A stretch of DNA of 64,000 nucleotides from an uncultured Bacilli bacterium (GTDB taxonomy: Bacteria; Bacillota_I; Bacilli_A; RF39; UBA660): assembly GCA_947628565.1 (NCBI GenBank), contig CANRAH010000005.1:1-64000 (forward strand), read 5' to 3'. Below, in pieces: positions 1 to 9,131 of this stretch. The number at the start of each line of letters is the position of its first letter. Within the stretch, counting starts at the first letter, position 1. The position numbers and the translations under genes are program-made. The notes below the pieces were generated by a model, which saw only the letters and a program-made list of their open reading frames with translations, was not told the origin of the DNA and did no database searches.

Positions 1-94
1 CACTGTTCGTATATTGTATAATTTAATTATATAATATACTTACTTTTTTACAGGCCTTGTAGTATATTTTGGAATATTTTATATAAATATTAAA

Positions 95-343
95 TTAAAT
101 TAATATTATTTTATCACCGTTTTTTATATTATTTTCTTTTACTGAACCCTTAGTAAATATAGTTCCTGTACTAGACATAAGTACAGAATCTTTCTTTAAA
201 GGATAATGTCCTAACGATAATTCATTTATTGCCTTTACTATTAAATCAGTAGCAACTTTAATACTTTTAGAAACAGGAATATAAATATTGTATTCTTCTT
301 CTATCATAGGTACTACAACTACAACTAATATTTTATTCGTCAT
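95..343 (-). CDS. esaB: EsaB/YukD-like ubiquitin-fold T7SS protein (copy 1)
   Basis: Small protein of the YukD/EsaB family, a ubiquitin-like cytosolic component of type VIIb secretion. Starting at the second ATG (343) gives 82 residues beginning MTNKILVV. That ATG lies 6 nt after a GAGGAGG ribosome binding site, whereas the ATG at 349 abuts it. A hydrophobic first strand (ILVVVVVP), a YNIYIPVS strand, a central helix and a final NGDKIILI strand follow the YukD pattern. The start overlaps the end of essC by 11 nt, exactly as in the second esaB at 10107-10358, to which it is clearly similar, so the pair is likely translationally coupled to its EssC. Family function is from knowledge of Ess systems. 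The exact role here is inferred. Confidence 0.8.
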   Translation of the reverse strand: MTNKILVVVVVPMIEEEYNIYIPVSKSIKVATDLIVKAINELSLGHYPLKKDSVLMSSTGTIFTKGSVKENNIKNGDKIILI

Positions 344-3300
344 CGTCATCCTCCTCTGTATCAGAATTGTTAAGGACTTTTATAAGAATTGGGTTCCCTT
401 TCTTTATAGCATAACCAAACCTATTACCAATTTCTTCTTTTATATATTTTGGATTTTTAGAAAGCTTAATGGTATATTGATCTGAAATACCATCTCCTAT
501 CCAAATACCATGGTTACTTGAGACAACTGTTTTAAACCAATTTTCATATTCAAAACTTTTTATATTATCTATAACATCAACTATAACTATACTAATTTTT
601 CTTAAATCCTTAATCATAGTAATCATGCTATCTAACTTATCCTGTAAATCAGGCGATAATTTGTTTTTAAATTGTGTAATTCCAACTATAATTATAAGTA
701 AATCCTGACAATTTTTAATTGAATCTACATTATAATTATTAGAAATATATGTTTCATTTAATTTTTCTATATATGAATATATTTTTTTAAATATTTCATC
801 AAAGTTTTCTTTATAATAATTTACTTTAAATACTTCATTTTCAAATAATTTTTCTGCATCTAAAACATTAATTGAAACATTTTGACTTTTTTCACATACT
901 TTAATAAATTCAGGTATAAATGTTTCAAATGCAGTAGTTTCTGTTGATGATATTATAGTTACTGGTTTTGTCCTTAAATCAAATGTAGAAACTTTTAAAC
1001 TATTTTTTTCTACACCCACAGGTATACTATCCAATCCCTTAATATAATCTTTTACTACATCAAAATTTACTATTTTAGGTAATATTGGTACTTTTTTTGC
1101 TTTATTTTCAAATTTTTTATTTAATTCATCACATAACTTTTTAATATATTCAGCATTATTATCATTAGTTTTGAAACTAGCTGATTGGAATTCATAAATT
1201 TCTTTAAATTTAATTAATCCTCTTCCCTTTATCTTTGATGGATAAAGGCCATGTGTATTACCTACAATATCAGAATAATCATTTTCATCATTAAGCTGTA
1301 ATACTAAATTTTGTTTGAAATTCTGTTTTAGTTTATATCTTATAAAATTTACTCCATTTGTAGTAAGTATAAACATAACTCCGTATTTATGTCCTTCTCT
1401 AGTAATACTATTAAAATCATCAGAGAAATCCGGATACATTTCATCAAAAGCCTCATAAAGATTTATTATTACAACTATATTAGGCATCATTTTCCCACTA
1501 TTTTTTATATATGAAGAATAGCTACCACCATATTCAGAAAATAATTTTTTACGTGTATCTATTTCTTCTTTCAACATCTTAAATAAATTGTTTATCTTTT
1601 CCGTATCACTCGAAAGTAATACATCACCTATTTGTGGCGCATTTTCAAATAATTTAAGTGTTTCAGCTCCAAAATCCATTACATAAAAATTTACTTCATC
1701 TGGAGTATGTCTTATAATAGTTGAATATATAATTGTTTGAAGTAAATCATCTTTACCCATTCCTGCAGCCCCATATATTATAGCATTTCCATCGTTAGAT
1801 AAAGGCAATGTAAGTAAATGTTGTGACTGTGAATTTGGAGCATCATATTCTCCTATAACAGGATTAATAATGCATGGCTCACTTATATAATTATATTTTT
1901 TTTCAAGTTCATCTACATATATTTTATCTGGTATTTTAGGTAACCATAAATCTTTAGCAAATACATTTTGCTCTTTACCCAAATTATATAAATAATTTAC
2001 TATATTAGAAAGTTCTTCTCCATTTGCTTTTGCATTAATGTTTGTTTCTTCCTTATCTACATTTTTTATTACATATCCAACATTATTTATAAAACTTATA
2101 TTTGTATCTATTTTTCTTTTTATTTTATCTGTATTTTGATATGGAACTCCTGCATAAGCGGATTGTCCTAAAGCGAAAAATTCATTATATCCAACTTGAA
2201 GATAAAATCTACCAACATTGTGTAATGCAGCTGCATCAGGGCATTTAATCATATCAACACTATCTGATTTGTCTTGAACCTTTAAGCAAACTCTAAATTT
2301 GGTATTAGACCAAATTTGATCATCTACTACTCCACTTGGTTTTTGTGTTGCAAGAATCAAGTGAACACCAAGTGAACGACCTATACGCGCTGTTGAAATT
2401 AATTGTTCCATAAATTCTGGTTGCTGTGTTTTTAACTCTGCAAATTCATCACTTATAATAAATAAATGTGGAACTGGTATTTCAACTTTTCCTTCTCTTC
2501 TTAATTTTTGATATTTATATATATCAATCGTACTTTCATTTAATTTTTGTCTTGCATCATTAAATATTGTTTGTCTTCTTTTAAGTTCACTTTCAATAGA
2601 TGCTAAACTTCTTTTCATGTCATTTACATCTAGATTTGTTATTGTTCCTGCAAGATGTGGAATATGTACACCTGTTTCTTTGTTTTCAAATGCCCCAGCT
2701 AATCCTCCACCTTTATAATCTATAAGTACAAATGCTACTTCATCTGGATGATAATTTACTGCCATTGAAAGTATATAAGTTATTATAAATTCAGATTTAC
2801 CTGATCCTGTCATACCTGCTACAAGTCCATGTGGTCCATGAAACTTTTCATGCAAATCAAGTTTAAATAATTCACCATTCGTATCTACACCAACAGGAGC
2901 CGACAAACTCGTTATTGGATTATTATTTTTCCATCTGTTTAAAGGATTTAACTGTTCTATTTTTCCTACACTATACATTTCCAAAAATCCTAATTTATCT
3001 GGCAAAGAATATCTATCTTTCGCCATTTCTATAGGTATATTAGCAACAACCTTATTTATTTCTTTAATATTTAAATCTCCAATAAAATCGGCTTTAAAAG
3101 TTTGTTGTTTATCACTCGTAAGTTCATTTTCAAAGACTACAGACTGATTTAAATCTACATTAATAAATGTTGTACATTCATTAGGTAATCCTAAAAGCCT
3201 TTCTTGTACGATTAACATACTAAATCCTAAATTAATTTTTTGAGATAATGTATCCTTTATTATCTCAATATTCCTTAATGATTGATAATCATCAGTTATT

Positions 3301-4964
3301 AATAAAAAATAAGGTTTATAACTTTTATAATCTTCACTTCTTAACTTGGTAGTATCCCCATCTTCATATTTTCTATTTTGAAGATAATTATCTAAATATA
3401 TAGATATTTGATTGGCTTCATCTACATCCGTTGAAAAAAATCTAATAGTTTTATCATCATCGCTTAAATATGGTGATGTTTTTAAAAATTTCCATTTATA
3501 CTCATTTTCTTTAGAAGTCATTATAACTATCTTTAAATCTTCATAACTATAAAAGGTCATAAGTTGTAATAAAAGGCCTTCAATAAATATCTTTGTTATT
3601 TCAGATTTACCTATTATAGCCGATATATATTTTTTAGTTAAATTTACAGTTACAGGCACATCAGTCATAACTTTAGTTTCTGCGCCCAATTTGTCTAAAA
3701 CTTCTCTTAAATTATTTTTTGTAAGTGAAAAATGTTCTATAGGATAATTAACCTTAACAAAAGGTTCAACATTACCAATTCCAATTCTCAAATTAAGAAA
3801 GTCATCATGTTCTATTTTACGTTCCCATAAATTTCTTTTTCTATTTATTATTATTTGTTTACAATCTGCTAGTGACAAATTATTTTCTATCAATGATTGT
3901 CTTTGCCTTGATACAATATTTCTTATATATTGTCTTCTTTCTTCTATATATTCATTATATTTCTTTATTCTCAATGCTTCTCTTTTCTTTTTTTGTCTAG
4001 ATGCATATTGTTTTTGTAATAAAGGCCAAAAAAGCATACTTAAAAGCATTGCACCACAAGTTATCAATGATGGTAAAGCAGATTTTACTGTTTGTGTTCC
4101 CTCAATAACATTGTTTACAGCAGTTATTCCAGATACCATTGATGTTAAACCCATCGTTATCATAGGACCTATAGTATAAGCAAGTGGCATTTCATCTTGC
4201 TTTTCTTGCTCTGGTGGTGGATCGATATCTACGGTATCCTCCTCAACGCTCGTTCTAAATCTAGGCATCCTGAAAAAATATTCCGATTTATCGTACACTC
4301 TTATACTAGTATCTTCTTCTTTCTCTTGTTCTTCATTTGGAATATTTAATGGTGCTCTTTTCCTTAATACTTGGGTATTATAATTTATCACACCTTTTGG
4401 ATTATTTAAAATTATGTAATTACCACATATAATTATTTTTAATCCCATTATGCAAACAACATCACCTATATTAAGATTGGAACTTTCCATTGCAATACCA
4501 TTAACAAATAACACTCCATTATTATTAAGGTTTTTACAGCTCCAAACCCCATTAACCGATTGAATTAAACATTGCTTATCAGAAATATATTTATTATTAT
4601 AGTTTATAGTATTATTAGTACCACTACCTACGTAAATTTGGCAGTTACTGCCAACTTCAAATTCACTTGAATTAGCATCGTATACAGGAGATGTATGTAA
4701 AATATAACTGTATTGTTCGCCCTCTACCTGTAACTCATAAAATTCGTATTCTTCAAGAGCAATTTCAGAAACATTATTTCCATTATATATTATCTTAGTT
4801 TCAAAATTGCTTTTTAAAATCCATTTCCCATCTTTTGCCTCTATATTAATAAGATTTCTTTTTATATTGTTTTTGTCTTTATCTTCAATCCAAAAACTTC
4901 CATTTATCTCAAGTGGAAGATTTGTATTATATATTTTTCCATATTTTATTAATGATACCCTCAT
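333..4964 (-). CDS. essC: EssC, FtsK/SpoIIIE-type T7SS ATPase (copy 1)
   Basis: 1543-residue membrane ATPase that drives type VIIb secretion of WXG100/LXG-type substrates. Two FHA-like domains fill roughly residues 1-190 (ISDKQC in the second). Two membrane segments lie near 261-283 and 297-316. A conserved middle domain precedes three FtsK-like ATPase domains. D1 has a classic Walker A (GMTGSGKS, about residue 715) and Walker B (LFIISDEF, about 836). D2 has GAAGMGKDD near 1065, with Asp in place of the Ser/Thr. D3 (about 1290-1540) shows no Walker A. The protein ends in an acidic tail. The ATG follows AAAGAGGT. The C-terminal region of EssC is known to select substrates in Staphylococcus, so its divergence from the copy at 10348-14958 suggests different cargo. 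Confidence 0.95.
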   Translation of the reverse strand: MRVSLIKYGKIYNTNLPLEINGSFWIEDKDKNNIKRNLINIEAKDGKWILKSNFETKIIYNGNNVSEIALEEYEFYELQVEGEQYSYILHTSPVYDANSSEFEVGSNCQIYVGSGTNNTINYNNKYISDKQCLIQSVNGVWSCKNLNNNGVLFVNGIAMESSNLNIGDVVCIMGLKIIICGNYIILNNPKGVINYNTQVLRKRAPLNIPNEEQEKEEDTSIRVYDKSEYFFRMPRFRTSVEEDTVDIDPPPEQEKQDEMPLAYTIGPMITMGLTSMVSGITAVNNVIEGTQTVKSALPSLITCGAMLLSMLFWPLLQKQYASRQKKKREALRIKKYNEYIEERRQYIRNIVSRQRQSLIENNLSLADCKQIIINRKRNLWERKIEHDDFLNLRIGIGNVEPFVKVNYPIEHFSLTKNNLREVLDKLGAETKVMTDVPVTVNLTKKYISAIIGKSEITKIFIEGLLLQLMTFYSYEDLKIVIMTSKENEYKWKFLKTSPYLSDDDKTIRFFSTDVDEANQISIYLDNYLQNRKYEDGDTTKLRSEDYKSYKPYFLLITDDYQSLRNIEIIKDTLSQKINLGFSMLIVQERLLGLPNECTTFINVDLNQSVVFENELTSDKQQTFKADFIGDLNIKEINKVVANIPIEMAKDRYSLPDKLGFLEMYSVGKIEQLNPLNRWKNNNPITSLSAPVGVDTNGELFKLDLHEKFHGPHGLVAGMTGSGKSEFIITYILSMAVNYHPDEVAFVLIDYKGGGLAGAFENKETGVHIPHLAGTITNLDVNDMKRSLASIESELKRRQTIFNDARQKLNESTIDIYKYQKLRREGKVEIPVPHLFIISDEFAELKTQQPEFMEQLISTARIGRSLGVHLILATQKPSGVVDDQIWSNTKFRVCLKVQDKSDSVDMIKCPDAAALHNVGRFYLQVGYNEFFALGQSAYAGVPYQNTDKIKRKIDTNISFINNVGYVIKNVDKEETNINAKANGEELSNIVNYLYNLGKEQNVFAKDLWLPKIPDKIYVDELEKKYNYISEPCIINPVIGEYDAPNSQSQHLLTLPLSNDGNAIIYGAAGMGKDDLLQTIIYSTIIRHTPDEVNFYVMDFGAETLKLFENAPQIGDVLLSSDTEKINNLFKMLKEEIDTRKKLFSEYGGSYSSYIKNSGKMMPNIVVIINLYEAFDEMYPDFSDDFNSITREGHKYGVMFILTTNGVNFIRYKLKQNFKQNLVLQLNDENDYSDIVGNTHGLYPSKIKGRGLIKFKEIYEFQSASFKTNDNNAEYIKKLCDELNKKFENKAKKVPILPKIVNFDVVKDYIKGLDSIPVGVEKNSLKVSTFDLRTKPVTIISSTETTAFETFIPEFIKVCEKSQNVSINVLDAEKLFENEVFKVNYYKENFDEIFKKIYSYIEKLNETYISNNYNVDSIKNCQDLLIIIVGITQFKNKLSPDLQDKLDSMITMIKDLRKISIVIVDVIDNIKSFEYENWFKTVVSSNHGIWIGDGISDQYTIKLSKNPKYIKEEIGNRFGYAIKKGNPILIKVLNNSDTEEDDDDE

Positions 4965-5054
4965 AATATAACCTCTTTATTCTATATAAATTATACAATT
5001 TAAGATGATTATATAATTTATATATTCCGTTTTGGAATTTGTAAAGATTAATAA
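4965..5054 (-). promoter_or_regulatory. Candidate promoter region of essC copy 1
   Basis: Two TATAAT hexamers read on the minus strand at 4990-4995 and 5008-5013, downstream of the terminator at 5055-5081. Neither has a convincing -35 box at 16-18 bp. A short inverted repeat (ATTCC, 5-nt gap, GGAAT) lies at 5023-5037. An independent promoter for essC-esaB is therefore likely but its exact position is not settled. Confidence 0.35.
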
Positions 5055-5081
5055 AAAATCAAGGTTTATTACCTCGATTTT
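5055..5081 (-). terminator. Intrinsic terminator after the DUF4176 gene
   Basis: A 10-bp stem (one G.U pair) with a 7-nt loop, followed on the minus strand by a T run. It closes the transcript that begins at the lipoprotein gene (promoter 9026-9054). Confidence 0.75.
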
Positions 5082-5104
5082 ACTTAATAAAATTCACTTA
5101 ATTT

Positions 5105-5938
5105 TTATTCGCCTATTACAACACCTTTTTCATCAAAGTTATAGTCTTTTTTACTCTCAGTGTAATTAGGCAATCCTGGACCTATTGGTGGTATTTTATC
5201 TAATTCAGTTTCATCTGATTCGTTTTTAACGGCAATTACTGTACCATTTTCATCAAATTCATAATCATTAGACTGTTCTAATTCTTTTCTTCCTACTGAT
5301 ATAACTGTACCATTTTCGTCAAATTTTATTTCATTCAATTTTAAATCATTTTCTGAATTAGATTCTTCCACACTGACTACTGTACCATTTTCATCAAATT
5401 CAATATTTTTAAATATATTGGATGTATTATTAGTACTATTTTCTATATTTTCTTTATATTCTTTATGAAAAGGATTATCCATAACATAATTATTTTCTAC
5501 ACTAATTACTGTACCATTTTCATCAAATTTGATATTATCTAAATTGTTGCTTTTTTCTTCGTTAACTGGTTCTGCTATCCTAACAACCCCATTTTCATCA
5601 AATAATAACTTAGAGTAAGAACTATTTGATGTAAGAAATGGCGTATTTTTATTTTTTTCACTTTTACTAATATTACCTGTCAACCTATTTAATATTGACA
5701 TAAATTTTGTTTCTTCTTCATTCTTAAAGCCCATAAAATCAATATTTTCTATATCAGTATGATTAAAGGTCAACGTTTGATTAGGTAAAAGCATCCCCTC
5801 TGGATAAACACAACCTACATAATCATTAATTTTTAAATTTCCGTTAAATTCAACTGAATAATAGCCTGTTATCATATATTTTTTGTTTTTTCCTTTTAAT
5901 GTACAAATTGTTCCTATGGGTAAATATTTTTCTTCCAT
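5105..5938 (-). CDS. DUF4176 protein with six FDENGTVISV-type repeats
   Basis: Starting at the ATG at 5938 (5 nt after AGAGGTG) gives 277 residues. Residues 5-80 match the DUF4176 pattern (LPIGTICTLKG, YMITGYY, DYVGCVYPEG), a small domain often encoded in type VIIb secretion loci. The remainder is a low-complexity acidic Asn/Glu-rich region holding six copies of a short motif, FDENGTVISV or close to it, near residues 113-120, 138-147, 181-190, 206-215, 228-237 and 268-276. Each copy has the form of a beta-hairpin (strand, D-E-N-G turn, strand). Spacers are 17-42 residues and unlike each other. No signal peptide or membrane segment is seen. It is last in the operon that starts at the lipoprotein gene. 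The domain call is from family knowledge. The function of the repeats is unknown; they could be docking sites for a partner present in several copies. Confidence 0.75.
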   Translation of the reverse strand: MEEKYLPIGTICTLKGKNKKYMITGYYSVEFNGNLKINDYVGCVYPEGMLLPNQTLTFNHTDIENIDFMGFKNEEETKFMSILNRLTGNISKSEKNKNTPFLTSNSSYSKLLFDENGVVRIAEPVNEEKSNNLDNIKFDENGTVISVENNYVMDNPFHKEYKENIENSTNNTSNIFKNIEFDENGTVVSVEESNSENDLKLNEIKFDENGTVISVGRKELEQSNDYEFDENGTVIAVKNESDETELDKIPPIGPGLPNYTESKKDYNFDEKGVVIGE

Positions 5939-5997
5939 TTTAACACCTCTTTTTATCCTAAAATGATTATACAAAAAAAAGTAAAAAAAAGCAATAA

Positions 5998-6309
5998 CTA
6001 TTTTATTGCACTTTCTCTTAATAAAATTGAATAATCCTCTATATCATAAAGATTAGAACTTAATTCATTGCTTGTTTCTGAAAACAATTTAGAACTTTTA
6101 TAAATTTTATTGCTAATTAATTTCATTTTATCTAAATCTTCTTGTAATTTATCATCAAGATTTTTTAAATATTTTTTATATTCGAAATCAGATGGTATAT
6201 CCAATTGATTACTTATTGAAATAGCTTTTTGCAAATTATTTACAGAATTTTCAAAATTGGAACTAATTAAACCATTAATTTCATTTTGGTTATAATAAAT
6301 TTTCGTCAT
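5998..6309 (-). CDS. Small helical protein of the T7SS locus, unknown function
   Basis: 103 residues, almost entirely predicted helix, preceded by GGGTGA at a suitable distance. No WXG motif, signal peptide or membrane segment. Size, charge pattern and position among WXG100-like genes suggest a secreted helical-hairpin protein or a chaperone/partner for a T7SS substrate. I do not recognise a named family. Confidence 0.6.
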   Translation of the reverse strand: MTKIYYNQNEINGLISSNFENSVNNLQKAISISNQLDIPSDFEYKKYLKNLDDKLQEDLDKMKLISNKIYKSSKLFSETSNELSSNLYDIEDYSILLRESAIK

Positions 6310-6315
6310 AATATC

Positions 6316-6600
6316 TCACCCTATATTTTTTATATCATTTTGATATTTATCTGCTGCAACTAATAAATGATTACCATATTTATTCAAAGTATTAATCAAT
6401 TTAGCATATTGTATTTTTTCTATATTTGCTCTTCTAATAAAACCATTTGCAGATGTTCCTACCCATTCCATTGTATTACTACTGATATTAGATATTCTAG
6501 TAAACATTGCATTAAACTCTTCATTTAATTCCTTAGTTAGTCTCAAAATATCTTGACCACTATCGTTTAATTTATCAGTATCTACTATTAAATTAGCCAT
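6316..6600 (-). CDS. WXG100 family protein (WVG motif)
   Basis: 94 residues when started at the ATG at 6600 (MANLIVD, typical of WXG100 proteins). A GTG at 6612 overlapping the previous stop is an alternative start. A Trp-Val-Gly turn at residues 46-48 joins two helices, and the C-terminus ends YQNDIKN. These are the hallmarks of EsxA-like substrates, which are exported as dimers by EssC. It sits between two other small helical genes with 6-9 nt spacing or overlap, so co-translation and heterodimer formation with a neighbour are plausible. The family call is from motif, length and locus. Confidence 0.8.
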   Translation of the reverse strand: MANLIVDTDKLNDSGQDILRLTKELNEEFNAMFTRISNISSNTMEWVGTSANGFIRRANIEKIQYAKLINTLNKYGNHLLVAADKYQNDIKNIG

Positions 6601-6608
6601 AATTTTTA

Positions 6609-6893
6609 TCACATACCTTCTATACTATTATCTATATCTTTTAATTCTTTGTTTATTTCTACTAAAATAGTATTTTCCAAATATTTTTTCCTACTTATTA
6701 AATCTTGTCTAATCGAACTAGTCTCTTCATCATCGATTGCCTTTGAATCTACTGTATATATGTCTTTTAATTTTTGAGATGGAACTTCTAGAGCATCTAT
6801 AATATTATTCAAATAATTTATTATTAGATTTACATTATATTTTAAATTTGCATACTTTTTTTTATCACTCAAAATCTTACTAACATCATTCAT
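6609..6893 (-). CDS. Small helical T7SS-associated protein, unknown
   Basis: 94 residues, largely helical with an N-terminal half rich in Asn/Ile/Leu and a charged C-terminal half. No Trp-X-Gly. Good ribosome binding site (GGGTGATATA before ATG). Its stop overlaps the alternative GTG of the WXG100 gene. Perhaps an EsxB-like partner or a small LXG-chaperone-type protein. The name of the family is not recognised. Confidence 0.6.
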   Translation of the reverse strand: MNDVSKILSDKKKYANLKYNVNLIINYLNNIIDALEVPSQKLKDIYTVDSKAIDDEETSSIRQDLISRKKYLENTILVEINKELKDIDNSIEGM

Positions 6894-6904
6894 TATATCA
6901 CCCT

Positions 6905-7231
6905 TTATTTATAATCACGATTTTCAATCTTTCCTGTTGATTGTTTTATATAAAATGACATATCACTATTTATACCCTCAAATCTCGACTTCAATTTAAT
7001 AAAGTCATCTGCATAACTAATAATATTTTTATTTATAATATTAAAATTCGTTTTGAAATTTTCAAATTTATTTCTATAATTAGTAGCTTCTTCACATATA
7101 TAAAATTCCTTAGTTCTATCAATAACATCAATAATTTGATTTAAAGTTTTACTAATTCTTTCGGCATAACCATAAATATCTAATGCAATCTTATCTATGC
7201 CATCATTATTTATTCCAATATTATTTTGCAT
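6905..7231 (-). CDS. WXG100-like helical protein lacking the Trp
   Basis: About 108 residues in two predicted helices. The expected turn has FYICEEATNYRNKF, so an aromatic residue is retained but the W-X-G itself is absent. First gene after the lipoprotein; the ATG at 7231 and GTG at 7234 both follow AGGTGAT. Likely a T7SS substrate or chaperone judging by shape and neighbourhood, with no direct evidence of secretion. Confidence 0.6.
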   Translation of the reverse strand: MQNNIGINNDGIDKIALDIYGYAERISKTLNQIIDVIDRTKEFYICEEATNYRNKFENFKTNFNIINKNIISYADDFIKLKSRFEGINSDMSFYIKQSTGKIENRDYK

Positions 7232-7294
7232 CACATCACCTATCTTCTAAATATATTTTATATTATTTAAAAAATAAATGCAATAAAAAGTGTA

Positions 7295-8995
7295 CTATTT
7301 ATACACTTTTTGTAAATTTTCCTCGTTAAATTGTTTTTGAACATTTTTTATGCTTGAAGTTGCTTCTGATTTTAATGATTCTGCTCTTTCGTTCAAATAT
7401 GAAATTTTTTGTTCATCTAAAAATTCTAAGCTGTAATTTTTAGCGATGTTTCCATCATCTAGTTTTATATTTGATCTATATTCCAAAAACATTTCTTCTA
7501 TACTTTCTTGACTACAATTTAAACATTTTGATAATTGGTAAAAGAAATTATCTTGTATTTCTATATATTTATTGATAAATTCTTCATTATATTCATATTT
7601 TTCTTGTTCATCATATTTTAAATGATTATTTAAATCGTTTTCAAATAATGATATTAAATAAAATACGTCTTCTAGTGTAGCATTCTTGCCGACTATATTT
7701 TTAGATAAATTTCTATAAAATAATTTAGATAACGTTTGACAAATTGAACTTTTAACATTGTAATTTATTTCATCAACTAATTCGCTTGTCTTTAATGTGC
7801 CTGTTTGCTCTTGATATGCTTTATAAAAGTCATTTGGTGCTTGTTGCATTACTTCAATTGAATACATCAAATTTAAAATCTCTAATTTATCACTCGCACT
7901 AGACACATTAAAATATTTATATAAATCATCTAAAGTTCTTTTGAAGGAAAGTTCTTCCGTATCATTTACATTATAATTATCATTTAATATATTTACTAAA
8001 CTTAAGCTTTCCAAATAACCTATCATATTTTTATATACTAATAAATCATGCCCAGTATAATTCATCATATTTTTTTCAGCAGATGCCTCATACAACCAAG
8101 AAAAATTTAAAGAATTTACTTTTAAATTATTAAAACTATAACTTAATCCAAAATTATTTTTTAAATTAGGATTATTTTTTAAATCACAATTGCATCCTTT
8201 TTGTAACAAATGGTTTATTTCGTGTATAAATACATCTTTATCTGTTTCATTACCATTAATCATCTGAGCAATTTTTAGCATATTAGGTGATAATATTAAA
8301 CAATTGTCATCAGTTACAAACGCATTGTTTACGGATGATAATTGATTAAATATTTTTAAATCACTTAAAACACATTTAACTCTTTCAACATTTATGCTTT
8401 TATTTTCTTTTATATAATTATTAATCGTATTTACAATAATTTCACATATTGACTTTAATTCCTTTGTTTTTAAATCTTTATATATTGTTATTGATAATGA
8501 TTTTTTATATTTTTCATTATTATTTTTTACCGTACTATATAAAGAATCAATTGTTATACTACTTAATGAACTTTTATGCGAAGTAACTAAATTTAATTTA
8601 TTATATTCAGTTAATGAACTATTAAAATCATATAATTTCTCATATTCATAATAAGTTACCAAACTATTTAAATATTCATTAAAGCCATTAAAATTTTCAA
8701 TCTTAAAATCTATTGGTGTTTTTGTTATATTGCCATATTCTAAATCTGTCATAGGTCCTTTTTTATCAATTATTTTTTCAGAATCTTCACTATCACTATA
8801 ATTACCTTTATATTCTTCAATATTACCATCATCTAAAGTATATTCAGCATCTGGTGTTTGCTTTAAAGTAAAATTCCTGTTATTTGATAAACTACCACAT
8901 CCATTTAAAATAATCGTACCTGATATTAAAATAGGTATTAGCGCTAATTTCCTTGTTTTATATAAATTTAGCTTATTAACATATTCCTTTTTCAT
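7295..8995 (-). CDS. Lipoprotein with HExxH zinc-metalloprotease motif in the T7SS locus
   Basis: 566 residues. A basic N-terminus and hydrophobic stretch end in a lipobox (ILNGC, lipidated Cys33; Asn at -2 is slightly unusual), so the protein should be anchored outside the membrane. HEINH at about residues 258-262 fits the HExxH zinc-binding motif, and YEASAEK about 40 residues later supplies a candidate third Glu ligand, as in gluzincins. The rest is helical with no other recognised domain. It has its own promoter (9026-9054) and heads a six-gene unit with small WXG100-like genes and the DUF4176 gene. It could process exported substrates or act on the cell wall. The motif is seen; protease activity and role are inferred. 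Confidence 0.7.
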   Translation of the reverse strand: MKKEYVNKLNLYKTRKLALIPILISGTIILNGCGSLSNNRNFTLKQTPDAEYTLDDGNIEEYKGNYSDSEDSEKIIDKKGPMTDLEYGNITKTPIDFKIENFNGFNEYLNSLVTYYEYEKLYDFNSSLTEYNKLNLVTSHKSSLSSITIDSLYSTVKNNNEKYKKSLSITIYKDLKTKELKSICEIIVNTINNYIKENKSINVERVKCVLSDLKIFNQLSSVNNAFVTDDNCLILSPNMLKIAQMINGNETDKDVFIHEINHLLQKGCNCDLKNNPNLKNNFGLSYSFNNLKVNSLNFSWLYEASAEKNMMNYTGHDLLVYKNMIGYLESLSLVNILNDNYNVNDTEELSFKRTLDDLYKYFNVSSASDKLEILNLMYSIEVMQQAPNDFYKAYQEQTGTLKTSELVDEINYNVKSSICQTLSKLFYRNLSKNIVGKNATLEDVFYLISLFENDLNNHLKYDEQEKYEYNEEFINKYIEIQDNFFYQLSKCLNCSQESIEEMFLEYRSNIKLDDGNIAKNYSLEFLDEQKISYLNERAESLKSEATSSIKNVQKQFNEENLQKVYK

Positions 8996-9025
8996 TCCGA
9001 TTTCCCCCTTTTGAAATTGAATTGT

Positions 9026-9054
9026 ATATTACCACTTTTGAAAAAAAAAGTCAA
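9026..9054 (-). promoter_or_regulatory. Sigma-A-type promoter of the lipoprotein operon
   Basis: On the minus strand TTGACT (9054-9049), a 17-bp spacer and TAATAT (9031-9026), about 30 bp before the ATG. The -35 box lies just beyond the terminator stem at 9058-9084, so terminator tail and promoter are shared sequence. Confidence 0.7.
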
Positions 9055-9057
9055 ATT

Positions 9058-9084
9058 AAAAGGTAAATAACTAATTTACCTTTT
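9058..9084 (-). terminator. Terminator after the WXG100-like gene pair
   Basis: Perfect 11-bp stem (AAAAGGTAAAT and its complement) with a 5-nt loop. On the minus strand T-rich sequence follows. Confidence 0.75.
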
Positions 9085-9131
9085 TAAAACTTATTTTTTG
9101 TTTTATTAATATTATCTATATTAATAACTGA

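Noticed and set aside
60-84. TTCCAAAA-type motif shared with the region upstream of essC copy 1 (5023-5037)
   Set aside because: Eight to nine bases in very A/T-rich DNA; two occurrences are not enough.
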